Positions 1 to 12,300 of a stretch of DNA of 64,000 bases are shown here, in pieces. This DNA comes from Cryptomeria japonica (Eukaryota > Streptophyta > Pinopsida > Cupressales > Cupressaceae), in the NCBI RefSeq assembly GCF_030272615.1, contig NC_081409.1:655808468-655872467 (forward strand), written 5' to 3'. A model generated the notes under the pieces. The model was not told where the DNA came from. It did no database searches and was given only the letters and a program-made list of their open reading frames with translations. The number at the start of each line of letters is the position of its first letter. Position 1 is the first letter of the stretch. Position numbers and translations under genes: made by a program.

Positions 1-132
1 GGACAAGAACCTAAAACCATAAAATATTAGCAAAAACCAAATAACAAGTCTGCTTGGGCTAGTTCCTAGTGTGGATTGCCTCCTTCGGCGATCTATCCAC
101 ACATTCAAGCTCATCTAGCTCTGATACCAATA
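1..132 (-). repeat. Leader and PBS end of a tandem LTR unit (truncated by window edge)
   Basis: This stretch closely matches 2132-2263, so it is a second copy of the leader next to the primer binding site. It ends with gctctgatacca (118-129), the reverse complement of an initiator-Met-tRNA primer binding site, followed three bases later by the LTR head. The copy continues off the left edge of the window. Confidence 0.75.
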
Positions 133-1784
133 TGATGCAGAGCAACCTGGAAAACCAATCACAACTCTAGGATCATGATAATCCATATATATTTTTACCA
201 TTATAAAAATTCATTAGAGGCATATTCCATCACTCTTCAACAATCAATCGATCAAGAAAACATAAACTTGATCCAGGTATCAATCATGAAAAACCAACCA
301 AGAACCCCAAATCAACCATGGAGTCCTAATCCTAAGGTGCTCAATGACCCAAAATAATCATCAATATGAAACCTTGATATATTTGAGGCATCTAAAAGGA
401 TTAATATCAACAAACCAATCCAATATCAAATCTTTCATATCATTTATAACCCTTTAAACATTATTCAAGACCCAAACAATGCATTATGTTGTCCCAGTTA
501 ATGACAGTTTGATAGACCCGTACTCAGTTATTAATAACTTTCAAACTAGTGTATATTTGGAAGATCTCTTTGGTGAGGCTAAATAAATATAGGTTTCTAA
601 AACCATATCCAAAATTGAGAAAAATCCAATAGTGGAGTTATGAGTTATGGTTTTTTCACCAAGACCCATTTCTGTTGTCCCCAAATAAGACATGTGCATG
701 CGCAGTCCGTCTAGGGCATCAAATATCTTTCACAAAACAAAACCAAATGATTCAAAACTAATAGAAAATGAAATATTTATGGATCTAGTTTCATAATATG
801 TAATCCATTAAATTTTCAAAATTTTAAATCATTAGATAATCACAAACCCTTGTCTGCAACTCCATTGAAGATAGTTTAAAAATAGTTTTCACCAAAATCT
901 TCATAACTTACACAAATGTGCATAAAAATGACTCAGACCAAAATGAAATGAAATTTGATTCATACATATTTCCAATGAATCTATTTTTAGGTCATAATTC
1001 TTCCCAATGAGTCCGTACCAAATGCTGCAACATGTCTGTTCTCAGGAAATCTCAAGTCTACAAACAACCACTTTCACCAAAACTTACATAACTTATTCAT
1101 TTATTCATTAAACTGCACCAAACCAAAAAAATTAGAAAGAGGATTCATTTCACTATATAACCATTATAAATATATAGGGTTTCCAGGCCATAGATGGTCG
1201 TATAAGGCCTAGAAACAACAACATAACACAAAAACACCAATCAAAATGCAAGTTTTAAATTCACCAATTTATTCCAAAACTTTATCCTCCTTCTCTATTC
1301 TTCCAATAATGATTTGGTTCGACCAATACAACATATTTATAGACTCTTCGATAGTTATAAACCATCCAACTACCTTTACAACCCTTCATCTTCCCTTTTA
1401 CAACTTTATTTGCAATTTTTGCACTTTTACATTTTTGCAATTTTTGCACTTTTACATTTTTGCAAATGTTGCACTTTTGCAATTTTCTTGCAACTTTGAC
1501 ACTTTTTCCTAATGACTCCCCAAATTGCAAGAACTCTTATAGACTATTTGAGATATTTTACATTGATTTTACCCTTCCATGTTTTATTTCAATAATCTTC
1601 ACCTTATAAACCAAACTGGGACCTAAAGAACAACTTTTAACAACTTTATGCAAATAATTACAATAATTGATCTTGTCTTTACAAATGGATTCATCATGAA
1701 TCAATACATCATAAAAATGATCAAAATGACTTAAAACATCACTTTTCTCCTGGTGACCTCATGTTCTTGGGTGCTCCTACACCA
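133..1784 (-). repeat. LTR copy A of a minus-strand LTR retroelement
   Basis: About 1.65 kb, aligning along its whole length with 2264-3880. On the plus strand it opens with tgatgcagagca and closes with gctcctacacca, so on the minus strand it runs TG to CA. A minus-strand PBS lies just left of it. It carries one extra copy of an approximately 30-bp T-rich unit near 1400-1470 that copy B lacks. No long reading frame is present; the short ORFs inside are chance. Both ends are defined by where the two copies stop matching. Confidence 0.8.
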
Positions 1785-2263
1785 TACTACCGACCTTGAC
1801 AGTTTTCCAAGTCTCTTGGAAATGTGAATTCAACAACCTTTTTGTCTTTACCTCTTTGTCTTCTTATCATGCCTCTACATCCTTCTCTTGCCTTCTATCA
1901 AAACTCCCATCTATGGAGTTCATACTAGCTACTCCTCAAGGTGTTGCTCCAAATATAAGTCCACCCTCAATGCTTCACCAAACTCACCAACTATCTTGCC
2001 TCACCCAGGAGTCCTTTCCTTGCCTCTCTCCGTGGGACTTTTGGCAACCCATTGGACCTCCTTCTCAAGCCCATTGGACCATCTCCTATGGCCCCATGAT
2101 AGACCTTCATGTCTGCCTACTTGTAGCTAGTGTACAAGCACCTACAACCCTAAAATATTAGCAAAAACCAAATAACAAATCTGCTTGGGCTAGGTCCTAG
2201 TGTGGATTGCCTCCTTTGGCGATCTATCCACACACTCAGGCTCTTCTAGCTCTGATACCAATC
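1785..2263 (-). mobile_element. Very short internal region between two LTR copies (TRIM/LARD-like unit)
   Basis: Only about 480 bp separates LTR A from LTR B. Its right end holds the minus-strand PBS gctctgatacca (2249-2260). Its left end, at the expected polypurine-tract position on the minus strand, is only mildly purine rich. No gag or pol similarity is visible; the 121-codon plus-strand frame at 1796-2161 runs antisense to the element and is probably chance. Known elements with a PBS but no coding capacity are called TRIM (short) or LARD (long LTRs); this has long LTRs and a minimal interior. Confidence 0.65.
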
Positions 2264-3880
2264 TGATGCAGAGCATCTTAGAAAACCAATCACAACTCTA
2301 GGATCATATTGATCCATCTATATTTTTATCATTATAAAAATTCATTAGAGGCATTTTTCATCATTCTTCAACAATCAATCAATCAAGAAAACATAAACTT
2401 GATCTAGGTATCAATCATGAAAAACCAACCAAGAACCCCAAATCAACCATGGAGTCCTAATCCTAGGGTGCTCAATGACCTAAAGTAATTATCAATATAA
2501 AACCTTGACATGTTTGAGGCATCTAAAAGGATTAATACCAACCAACCAATCCAATATCAAATCTTTCATATCATTTATAACCCTTTAAACATTATTCAAG
2601 ACCCAAACAATGCATTATGGTATCCCAGTTAATGACAGTTTGATAGACCTGTACTCAGTTATTAGTAAATTTCAAACCCGAGCATATTTGGAAGATCTCT
2701 TCGGTGAGGCTAAATAAATCTAGGTTTCTAAAACCATATCCAAAATTGAGAAAAATCCAACAGTGGAATTACGAGTTATGTTATTTTCACCGAGACCCAT
2801 TTCTGTTGTCCCCAAATAAGACATGTGCATGCCCAGTCCATCTAGGGCATCAATTATATTTCACAAAACAAAACCAAATGATTCCAAACTAATAGAATAT
2901 GAAATATTTATGGATCTAGTTTCATAATATGTAAGCCATTAAATTTTCAAATTGTGAAATCATTAGATAATCACAAACCCTTGTCTACAACTCCATTGAA
3001 GATAGTTTAAAAACACTTTTCACCAAAATATTCATAACTTACCCAAATGTGCATAAAAATGACTCAGACCAAAATAAAATTGATATATAGTTCCAATGAA
3101 TCTATTTTGAGGTCATAAATCTTCCCAATGAGTCCGTACCAAATGCTGCAACATGACTGTTCTCAGGAAATCTCAAATCTACAAACAACCACTTTCACCG
3201 AAACTTTCATAACTTATTCATTTATTCATTAAACTGCACCAAACCAAAAGAATGAGAAAGAGGATTCATTCCACTATATAACCATTATAAATATATAGGG
3301 TTTCCAGGCCATACATGGTCATACAAGGCCTGGAAATAACAACTTAACACAAAAACACCAATCAAAATGCAAGTTTTAAACACACCAATTTGTTCCAAAA
3401 CTTTATCCTCCTTCTCTATTCTTCCAATAATGATTTGGTTCGACCAATAAAACATATTTATAGACTCTTTGGTAGTTATAAACCATCCAAATACCTTTAT
3501 GACCATTCATCTTCCCTTTTACAACTTTAGGTGCAATTTTTGCACTTTTACATTTTTGCAAATGTTGCACTTTTGCAATTTTCTTGTAACTTTGACACTT
3601 TTTCCTAATGACTCCCCAAATTGTAAAAACTCTTATATAATATTTGAGATATTTTATGTTGATTTTACCCTTCCATGGGTTATTTCAATAGTCTTGACCT
3701 TATAGACCAAACCGGGACCTAAAGAACAACTTTTAACAACTTTATGCAAATAATTACAATAATTGATCTTGTCTTTACAAATGGATTCATCATGAATCAA
3801 TACATCATAAACATGATCAAAATGACTTAAAACATCACTTTTCTCTTGGTGACCTCATGTTCTTGGGTGCTCCTGCACCA
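2264..3880 (-). repeat. LTR copy B of the minus-strand LTR retroelement
   Basis: About 1.62 kb, the partner of 133-1784. It starts with tgatgcagagcatc just after a minus-strand PBS (2249-2260) and ends with gctcctgcacca. Beyond 3880 the copies diverge at once (attcacatcc here, tactaccgac after copy A), which fixes this end. In the simplest reading B is the 5' LTR and A the 3' LTR. But A is itself followed by another PBS and leader, so the arrangement is a tandem array rather than one ordinary element. Confidence 0.8.
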
Positions 3881-4029
3881 ATTCACATCCTTGTTCCCCT
3901 TGGATTTAGATCTAACAGGTTCAGGCCCCTCTTTTGAATGTAAAGTTCTTCCTAAGTGAAAATCGTCCTAGTGACTTCCTTTCTCTCTCCTAGGTGGGAA
4001 TTCACTAGGATCCAATTTTCTACTTTACA
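3881..4029 (+). repeat. 3' fragment of a Gypsy LTR
   Basis: This 149-bp piece resembles the last part of the LTR at 48178-49362. Both share a cccctcttttgaatgtaaag block and a tttctctctcc block, and both end in ctttaca. The left part of the LTR is missing and the copy abuts LTR B. It joins directly to a Copia-type coding fragment at 4030, so this spot has seen several insertions. Confidence 0.7.
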
Positions 4030-4440
4030 GAAGTAAAGGCTCATACTCCTAAAGCTACCAAGATCTCAAAGGAGAAGCCTACTGGTAAAACAAGATCTAG
4101 CAAGAAACCTAGAACATCTAAGTTTGATGAAGCTTTGAATCAAGGAAAATTTACTATTGTTCCTCCTATGACATTAGAACATATTGTAAATGAAGTTGTT
4201 AAGAATGACAATTTGAAACCACTAGATTAGTGGTATGATAAATTTGATGACTCTGGTAAGAGAACTCTAGAAGAGGCTACTGTAGAATATCTTAATGTGT
4301 ATAGTAAAGCATTGATTGAACTAATATCTATCATATCAAAAAACTTGTATGATATTTTGGATGTCAGAAGGGAAACTACTAGTAAGGAAGATGAGAGACT
4401 GAAGGAATATGTGTTGGTTATGTTTAGTCACTACTACTAA
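4030..4440 (+). pseudogene. Fragment of a retrotransposon third ORF (coiled-coil type)
   Basis: One frame runs about 136 codons from 4030 to a TAA near 4438, with one TAG inside. The N-terminal part is Lys/Thr/Ser rich and basic; the rest is charged and helical in character. It does not match gag, protease, integrase or reverse transcriptase. Its position just upstream of a Sirevirus-like LTR, and its likeness in style to the frame at 17690-18829, suggest the extra ORF that follows pol in Sirevirus-like Copia elements. The start is missing because the Gypsy LTR scrap joins here. Confidence 0.4.
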
Positions 4441-4521
4441 GGAGATAGATAGATTTTTTGAAAATAACAAAGAGTGAATTTAGAAGTAAACACTGTTTGA
4501 TATTTAGAGGAATTGATTATA

Positions 4522-5720
4522 TGTTACATTGATGTTTTGTCATTGATGTCAACACTAGTTGTTTTGGATGCTTTACATGCACCCTTCTAGTCTGGTAGGT
4601 TGAGTAGTTTCTGGTTGTTTTGGATCCGGTATGATCTGGTATCCTTCGGTATGGTTTGGTTATGGAATTGTCTTATTCATGATACTCATGTTCATATTTA
4701 GTTAGTTAGTTTATGTTTGGTGATCGGATGCTATCATGTTTGCTTGGAAGCTTGGCTTGTGGTATTGGAGAGGGTTTCACTGGTAGAGATTTTGATGAAG
4801 ATCTTTGATGATATGCATAAGTGGTATTGGTGTAGCTTCTAGTATGGTTTTAGGATGTTGATGGTGATCATATTCAAGACTTGGCAAATGGAGATCATTG
4901 CTTTAGTGTGTGGACCTATATTGTGTCCCGGTTGATCCAAGTTATGGACCGACTTAGTGTAATGTGTGGATTGGACTTCTCGATACGTTTCCAAGATGAC
5001 TTATGTATTGGATATTATTTGTTTGGTCTAAGGCCAACATGTTTTGTAATTATGTAATTAGTTTATTTTCTGGTGGACGACCTGATTGTTTATGGTCAAG
5101 GGTTTGTATATATGTTGCAAGATCTCATTATAGATAATCAAGGTTATGGTCAAGGGATTTAATGTGTGAATACTATAATATCATTCAGGAAGAGGAATTG
5201 GTCGATCATTGGAGATCGAATTGGATTTATTTAATAGGATTTAGTCCTTTGGTATTGAGCCTAACCAAAAGTGTACTCAGGCATAGGAGATGCTATCTTT
5301 GCAGTTTACTCCTTCTTTCGGATTGTAGTCTAGATTTCTATGTAGTCAGTGAGACTCCTTTTGTGATCAGTTGTGCACTCTAGGCTATTGGCCTTCATAC
5401 AAATGCAAGCCCCTCAATTGTAATTCACATACTTACTACAAAAGTATTATCTGATTGTGGGTAGGCTTCCCACTGTGGTTTTTCCCTTTACCGAGTTTTC
5501 TATGTATAAATCTTGGTGTCATGTGGATGGTATTTATTCTATAATTATTGTTTATGCTTAATTGGTTTAACTGCTACTCTAGTGTTTGGTTTAAGCATTC
5601 TAGTATTAATGTTTTGGGTTCCGGTATTAAAGTTTTAATTGCTAAATGTTCTAGTAATCTATGACAACTGATTCACCCCCGCCTTCTCAGTTGTCTTCCG
5701 ATTATTTGAACTACCTAAAA
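4522..5720 (+). repeat. 5' LTR of a Sirevirus-like Copia element
   Basis: About 1.2 kb, beginning tgttacattgatg and ending at cctaaaa directly before a PBS. Its second half is alignable, at roughly two-thirds identity by eye, with the LTR at 19071-20035: a gtagtcagtgag block, a ttggccttc block, a tggtttttcc block and a terminal ctgattcaccccc block. The last bases have probably mutated away from a canonical CA end. The left boundary is less certain than the right. Confidence 0.65.
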
Positions 5721-5722
5721 AT

Positions 5723-5735
5723 TGGTATTAGAGCC
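5723..5735 (+). other. Primer binding site (initiator Met tRNA type)
   Basis: The sequence tggtattagagcc lies three bases after the LTR end. It differs by one transition from the usual plant initiator-Met-tRNA complement. It marks the start of the internal region and the 5' nature of the LTR on its left. Confidence 0.75.
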
Positions 5736-5778
5736 TTGGTCATCTCTACAGAAAGCTTAACCCCTTGAGGAAGATCCT

Positions 5779-6690
5779 ATGGAGACTAACAGTTCAAGTT
5801 CATCCCGTTCATCTGGAGATATCTTTTCGAGAGATATTCCTAGGCTTGATGGAACAAATTAAACGGTATGGAAGATTCAAATTGAGACTCATAAGAGATG
5901 TCTTGGTAAGGAGATTTGGGAGATCACATAGAATGGTGTTACACATCATAATCCAGCATCTGGCAATCCTCCTCTGGCAAACTTGGATAAGGAGCTTGAG
6001 AATGATTGTAGAGCAACAAAAGCCCTCTTGTATGTGCTTTCTGATCATCAAATAATGGGATTGACTGACAAATTATCTGGAAAGGCTATATGGGATAAGC
6101 TGGAAACTCTTAATGAAGGTTACCCAATAGTGAAGATTGCTAAACTTGATGGTTATCGAGTGAGATATGAGAACCCAAATATGGAAGAAGATGAAAGGAT
6201 TACTGCATTCATGGAAAGGGTAAATGAGATTGTTATGGGAATTCAATGTTGTGGTGGATCTTTGAGCGAAGATGAACTTGTTTCTAAAGTTTTGAGAGCT
6301 CTAGAACCATCTTATAAGATGAAGGCTACTGTTGTTAATGAGTTGAGAACTATGACTAACACTATTGTTAATTGGGATACCTTGGTTGGGAAAATATCTT
6401 CTTTTGAGCTTGAATAATTTAGACCTTGTGGAGTTGTGAAGTTTGAACCAACTTTTCATGTATCTACATCATCAACTGGTAAGAAATATTGGAAAGATTT
6501 ATATGCAAAGGAATTAGATTATATGAAAAGAGAAGATGAAGAATTTGAGTAACTTGAAGCACTATTTTGTAGAAGAGTACCTAAAGAACCAACAGGAAGT
6601 AAGTATGAAGGAAAAGCACCTTTTAAATGTTTTACATGTAATAAGATTGGTCATTTTTCATCTAGATGTCCTGAAAGGAATTAGAGATTT
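5779..6690 (+). pseudogene. Copia gag (broken)
   Basis: The frame opens with ATG at 5779, 44 bp after the PBS. It encodes a capsid-like protein with the LxGxxxWxxLxxxY style region typical of plant Copia gag (UBN2-type), followed by an intact CCHC zinc knuckle at 6627-6668 (C-x2-C-x4-H-x4-C), which binds RNA during packaging. Damage: a TAA near codon 27, a TAG about 24 codons later, a TAA at 6415, and a frame change before the knuckle. The uninterrupted central part is 5983-6417. It therefore cannot make full Gag. Confidence 0.8.
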
Positions 6691-8045
6691 GAAGAAAGAG
6701 GATGAGGAAGGCATTACTGATTCTGATGATGAACCGACAAAAGATTCTGCTAGTGGTTCCGGCAATGGGAAGGAATGGGTATTCCTGGCTATCAAGGAAG
6801 ATGTCTTGGCACTGGAAGAGAATGCTCCTGAAGAGAAGGCACTTGCTGCTAAAATTGAAGATAAGGATGAATGGGTAATTGACAATGGTTGTTCACATCA
6901 TATGAGTGGAGATAAAGGGAAGTTTATATCTTTGACAAAGCATGTATGATCAAAGGAAAAGGACCTATATCATTGGATGGTAAGAATAATTCTAATAATG
7001 TTTATTATGTTGAAGGTTTGAAGCATAATCTTTTGAGTGTAGGACAATTGGTAGATAAGGTATTTCAATAATAGTTCAAGGATGGAAAATGCAAAATCAT
7101 TAACAAATCTGGTTTGGAGATTACAACCAGTACACAGACAAAAGGTAATATATTTCATTTGAATTCCGGTGAGAAGACATGTTTGATTGCACAAATTGAT
7201 GAGAGTTGGCTATGGAATAAGAGGTTGTGTCATGTGAAATTTGATTGCATTATAAAGATCAGTTCAACTAGGCAGTTAGAGATATACCTAAGATTGTGAA
7301 GCCCTATAATTCAGTATGTAAATAATTTCAAATAGGTATACAAGTCAGAACCTATTTTAGGAGTATACAAGGTAAATCTAATGATGTTATTGATCTTATT
7401 CATACTGATTTGTGTGGCCCTGCTAGAGTTAAAAAATTTCAAGGTGACAAAAATTTCATGCTAATCATTGATGATTATTCTAGAATGATGTGGGTTACTT
7501 TTCTAAGGGAGAAATCTAAAGCATTTGAAAAGTTTAAAATCTTTATGGCTAAAGTGGAAACTGAGACAGGATTCAAGATTAACTGTTTGAGGTCAGATCA
7601 TGTTGGAGAATTCACATCCAGTGAGTTTAATAACTTTTGTGAGAAGCATGGTATAAGGAGACAATTTTCTACTCCTCGAACACCTCAATAGAATGGAGTT
7701 TTGGAAAGGAAGAACAAAACTATCTTGGATGTTGCTAGAACAATGATGATGGAAGCTAGTCTACCTCATATCTACTAGAGAGAAGCACTGAGTAGAATGG
7801 TTTATATATTCAATAAAGTTCATATCAAAAGAGAAACTGGTAAGACACCTTATAAATTATGGTTTGGCAATACACCTACAATTAAGTATTTTAGAATATT
7901 TGGTAGTAAATTTTATATCAGGAGAGATGATATCATTGGAAAATTTGATCCTAGATGTGATGAAGACATATTTATTGGTTTTCCTAATGAAAGCAAAGTA
8001 TATAGATGTTATAACAAGAGATTGTAGAGAATTGTTGAGAGTGCT
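6691..8045 (+). pseudogene. Copia pol fragment: protease, GAG-pre-integrase, integrase; truncated
   Basis: Protease is seen at about 6866-6925, where the active-site Asp is present in a WVIDNGCSHHM context (the usual Ser after Asp is replaced). A GAG-pre-integrase segment with WLWNKRLCHV lies at about 7206-7240. The integrase core spans about 7390-7830, with the DDY and late Glu-containing regions recognisable. Damage: frame changes, TAA/TAG near 7067, and TAGs near 7688, 7777 and 8024. The sequence stops at about 8045, after the integrase C-terminal part; no reverse transcriptase or RNase H follows. A Gypsy-derived segment begins directly afterwards. Confidence 0.8.
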
Positions 8046-8149
8046 AATTGTTATGTCTTGCATACCTAACCCCCATTAGTTTCCTTGTGTTGAAAATATG
8101 GGGTCCATATTTTGCTTATGTTTCTTTGTTTTTTGTTTTTTTTCTCCTT

Positions 8150-9310
8150 TTACCTCAGAATCCTAGAATCCCGGAGTCCCGAGGTCTCTTTCCTTTTTGT
8201 TTTGCTTTGACCACCCCAAAAACCTGGAGTCCTAAGGTTGGTCTCTTTTTGTGCCTATTAGTGCACATACCTTGGAACCCCGAAGTCCCAAAGTGGTGCA
8301 TTGTCTTGTGTTTTGTGTTGTCTACCTTGCAACTCTAGAGTCCCAAGGTGCATTTTGTGTTGTCTGCCTCAGAACTCTAGTCTCCCGAGGTATGTTATTT
8401 TTTTGTTCATCAACCCTGGAACTCTAAACCCTCAAAGTCTCAAGGTTGATTGTTCATTTGCTTGTTATCCCTCACCCCGAAACCCCAGAGTCTCAAGGTG
8501 AGGTGTTTGTTCTTTGGTTTTTGGCGTCGACCCCGAAACTCCGGAACCCCAGAGTTCCAAGGTCCTGTTTTAGGTATTTGTATGGACAATGTTGGTGGGG
8601 GGGGTATAAATAGGAAGAAGGAACTTTTCAAAGCTCATTTGTGCATTCAACCTTCTAGAGCTCTTGCTTTCTTTCCTCCTAACTTCATGCCTTCATCCTT
8701 CTGAGCTCCTTTCGCGTTCTTGGGTGATTTTTTTTCTCACCAGGTTGGTGACTTTTCTTGCTCTCCTTGTCGTTTCTAGATTAGATCTTCTTGTCGCGCA
8801 TGTCTTGTTTTTTTTGTTTGTTTGTTTTTCATTTTGTATTTTTTCTTTGCTTCTCGCTCCAGGTTAGTTTCTTTTCCCAAACCTAGAACCTTGGAGTTTC
8901 GAGGTTGGTTTTTGTACCTAACACTCGATGAACCCAGAACCTTAGAATCTCGGAACCTCAAAATCTTGGAGTTTTGGATTACCCCTTTTAAGAAGTAATA
9001 CCATAGACTTCAGAACCCCAGTGTTTCGAGGCCCATCCTTCTAGCGCCAGTTTCTGTTGACGACTATTTTGACACACCCACCAATAGTCAGGTAGGCAAT
9101 GTGAACCCCGGAGTCCCCAGAGTCCCAAGTTGTGCCTCAACTCTCTATCCCGAAACCCTGGAGTTCCGGACTTCATTCACGGTTCCCAACCCGAAACCCT
9201 GGAGATCTGGACTTCCTTCAAACTTAACCAACCTGGAACCCCAGAGTTTTGGGGTCCTTGCTTTTAAAGAAAGAGAACTACCCACCCCAGAACACTGAAG
9301 TCCCGAGGTG
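8150..9310 (+). repeat. Array of about 16 degenerate 20-bp motif copies
   Basis: The motif, close to gaaccccggagtcccgaggt, recurs near 8160, 8220, 8275, 8330, 8372, 8415, 8480, 8538, 8882, 8935, 9012, 9105, 9150, 9191, 9232 and 9288. Spacing is irregular (about 40-60 bp in runs), with a gap of about 300 bp around the TATA box and presumed transcript start. Copies differ by several substitutions, mostly transitions. Confidence 0.75.
8605..8613 (+). promoter_or_regulatory. TATA box of the Gypsy LTR
   Basis: tataaatag follows a G run and lies between the two halves of the motif array. The spacing from the region start (about 550 bp) suits a U3/R boundary in a plant LTR. No initiation site can be proved from sequence. 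Confidence 0.5.
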
Positions 9311-9378
9311 AATGAAGTTTTTTATGTTTTGTATAAGGTACTGACACTTGTTTCCTTCTTATAGATTCAAGCAACTAG

Positions 9379-12300
9379 ATGGACCTAACTTCCAACAAGA
9401 GAGGCAATGACATTGATCGACTTCCGACAATCATGAAGTGTCATTACCAAGGGCAGGTTTATGCTTTAAAATTGAATGATCAAATTAAATGGGTTACTGA
9501 TACTAAGATCGAGCACATCAAAATTGAAGACATTAACACCCAGTTAGACAAACCAAGGTTGGAAGCCCCACAGAGAAGGATAAAGAGATCAGGCCTAGTA
9601 GAGGCTACCATATTCCCATAGTTGGTGTAGGCTCCAGTGTTTATTATGACAATTGCCTAATTCTATGACCCTGACAACAGGAAATGCACAGATGCACAGG
9701 GTAAGATAGTGATAGATTTATCCCCTGATATATTGGGATTTGTGTTCAGCATCCCAACCAGAGACGAGATATTCCTCTCAACTGAAGAGGAAGCCTTGAA
9801 TGTATGTAGTGGTAATGTGTCCTCAAACAAGAGGCACATGAATGAAAATTGGTTGGAGGAAGAGAGGAAAAAAGGTCTAAAGGCCACAGAGATACTGAGG
9901 GCAGACTTCAAAGAGCCTCAGAGAGACCTGATCATCATGTTGAGAAAGGTCTTTGGTAAACCCGATTGCAAACACTTTCACCCATGGATGTTCCAATTCA
10001 TGATAATCATCCTCATAGGGAAATAATACTTTGATTGGCCTCAAATCCTTTCGGACAACATATGCAGATAGATGAAAGAGGTCCACTAGACCAAGAATTT
10101 CTTCTTTACCTCTTATGTCATCTGGGTGGCCGCAAGAGCTAGCAAATTTCCAAGTTTACAAGTTGAAGGTCAACTAGGGGGTGAATAAGGCTAGAATAAG
10201 GTATGGGAATATTATTCCCAAGTCCCCCTCACCAGTGAAAAGGTGCATTTTAAAAGGATCAATGTTGCCATCCTTTTTCCTGTAACCATTAAACTGACAT
10301 GAGATAGAGGATACAACATTATCCAGGAGGCCATGGCTATCATCCAAGAGTGGGCATGTTGGTTTTTCCAAAACCCACGCTCCACCTACATAAGGGTTAG
10401 TGGGTTTATAGGAGAACCAATGTTGCGACCAAGGTACTATAATGACTGGATCATCTTGTTAGAATATGTCAAGCAGCTGCTAAGTCTCCAATTTCTCCTG
10501 TCATCTAAGCACAAAACAAGGATTGACTTTTCAGTATCTATTGGGTATTTCTCTTGCTGAAAGATCTTGGTGGCAAAGTTGGTGGAGCAAGAGTTCCAAG
10601 ATTTGAACTTAAAAGAATTTTATTATGCTAGGGAATTTTATGATCCCTATGGGAAACACAAGCAAACTATTCCTAAGGCATATGAGGGGCATAAGCCTAG
10701 ACTTGAGGATCTTTGGGAAAACCTCCAAGATAGTTTTGAAGTAAGAGAGAAGAACTACAACAAGTTATCAATACCTTAAATAAGGGATTTTGAAATTGAG
10801 ACTAAAATCCCTAAAGACCTGAGGAATGAGGGTGACTTACTAGATGTTGCATACAAAGAGCAAGAAATTGATAAAAGGCCCTTCTCCCTAATAAGGTGGT
10901 CCATAAATGAGGATGTGAATATAGAAAAGTTCTCCCAAGTGGTCATCAATAGGACCAAACAGTGGCTAAGTCAGAGGGTTAGGCTAAGTGCTTCAATGGG
11001 GAAGCAAAAAGAGTCTACCTCAGGGGTACCCCAATCAAGGGGTTATAAGGATTATTCTCGGAAGACAAGATCAAGCTCAAGAAAGAATACATCTACTGAC
11101 CCCAATGAAGCAGTAGATCCCCAAGACAATACTGAAGACTTAATGAAAAAGTTTCATGTAAAAATGAGGGAGTATGAGTTATTGAAGAAGGCTACAAACC
11201 TGGGTGTAACAGATGGATTAGGAGTAGTGCCACTTGCTAAAGTCCTTCTGCCAAGGATAGCTATAGGGTAGGCTGGAGGAGAAGGTGCTCAGGAGAAAGA
11301 AGAAGGAATATAAATAGATGAGGATGTTCCCACTCAGCCTCCACCAACAGCTGCAACACAGGTCCCAATTACCAATGCCCCTATTTCACCACCAGTTGAT
11401 ACAACCACAGGGCAACCTGAGATATAGGGATTTAGGTCTACTACTAAAAATGTAATTATCAAGAATGTTGAATCAAACTCTAACTAGGAAGAGGAACAAC
11501 CCAGGGAACAACAATCACTTAGAGGGGAGAAAGAACAAAATGAGGCGGAAGATTTGCTGAATGAAAGATTAGTCTTAACCTCTCAGGATCAAGAAGACCT
11601 CCTTAAGGATATAGCTATCGGGCAAGGCAAGATAGGAGTAGATGAGGAAGAGAGGACATTTGGAGAAGAGGTCAGTGATAAGTTGGAATATTTGCACAAG
11701 CAACAACAACTAAATGCTAATCTGGCTCTCCAAACTAATCTGACCCGCCAAATTGCTTCACCTCAAGATCCTAAATATATAGAGGGGGAAGAGAGGCATG
11801 AAGCAGAGGAACAAGAAGATGTTCATATTGTAACTATCGTCATAATGTCACATCAAGGTGACAAAGATAAAGATATACCACAATGGCTTGAATTTACTTT
11901 TGAGAAGAAGAAGAAGAGAAAGGTAGAGTTACCTAAAGTTACCGTACAACAAGCAATCACGGGGAAACCAAGAAAGGTAAAAAAACCTAAGACTATCCAT
12001 CATCTATCTAGAATAGGTTCTAGTGAAGTGATTGCGGATGTGACAGTTCCACTTCACATAGAGGGTCAAGCCTCCCCAAAATACCAAGTATCTCAAGTAA
12101 AATTGGGCAACCAAACAAAATGGGGAGAGTTGGATACTTTTGAACTTTCCACCAATGTTGTCAGGGGATGAATAGAGAAAGAACATACTTCTCATACTGA
12201 GGTAAAGGCACGTCTAGAGTAGTACAAACAACTACTAATAGAGATGGGTAAGCCATTAGATACTTGCAAGAATGATAATCTATCATCAACCTCATCACTC

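Larger units (their letters stand above)
8049..9378 (+). repeat. LTR-like region of a large Gypsy element, packed with a repeated motif
   Basis: It begins tgttatgtcttgc exactly where Copia pol similarity ends, has a TATA box at 8605, and leads into a long frame at 9379. It carries about 16 degenerate copies of a roughly 20-bp motif close to gaaccccggagtcccgaggt. The sequence just before the ATG at 9379 ends in a pyrimidine-rich ttcttatag that resembles a splice acceptor. I could not find a clean LTR 3' end with a PBS on the plus strand, so calling it a 5' LTR plus leader is inference from position and promoter. Confidence 0.5.

Noticed and set aside
9031-9103. Minus-strand LTR end with PBS starting a separate element
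   Set aside because: The minus-strand sequence beyond it is the motif array, with no gag; kept only as an inverted-pair observation.
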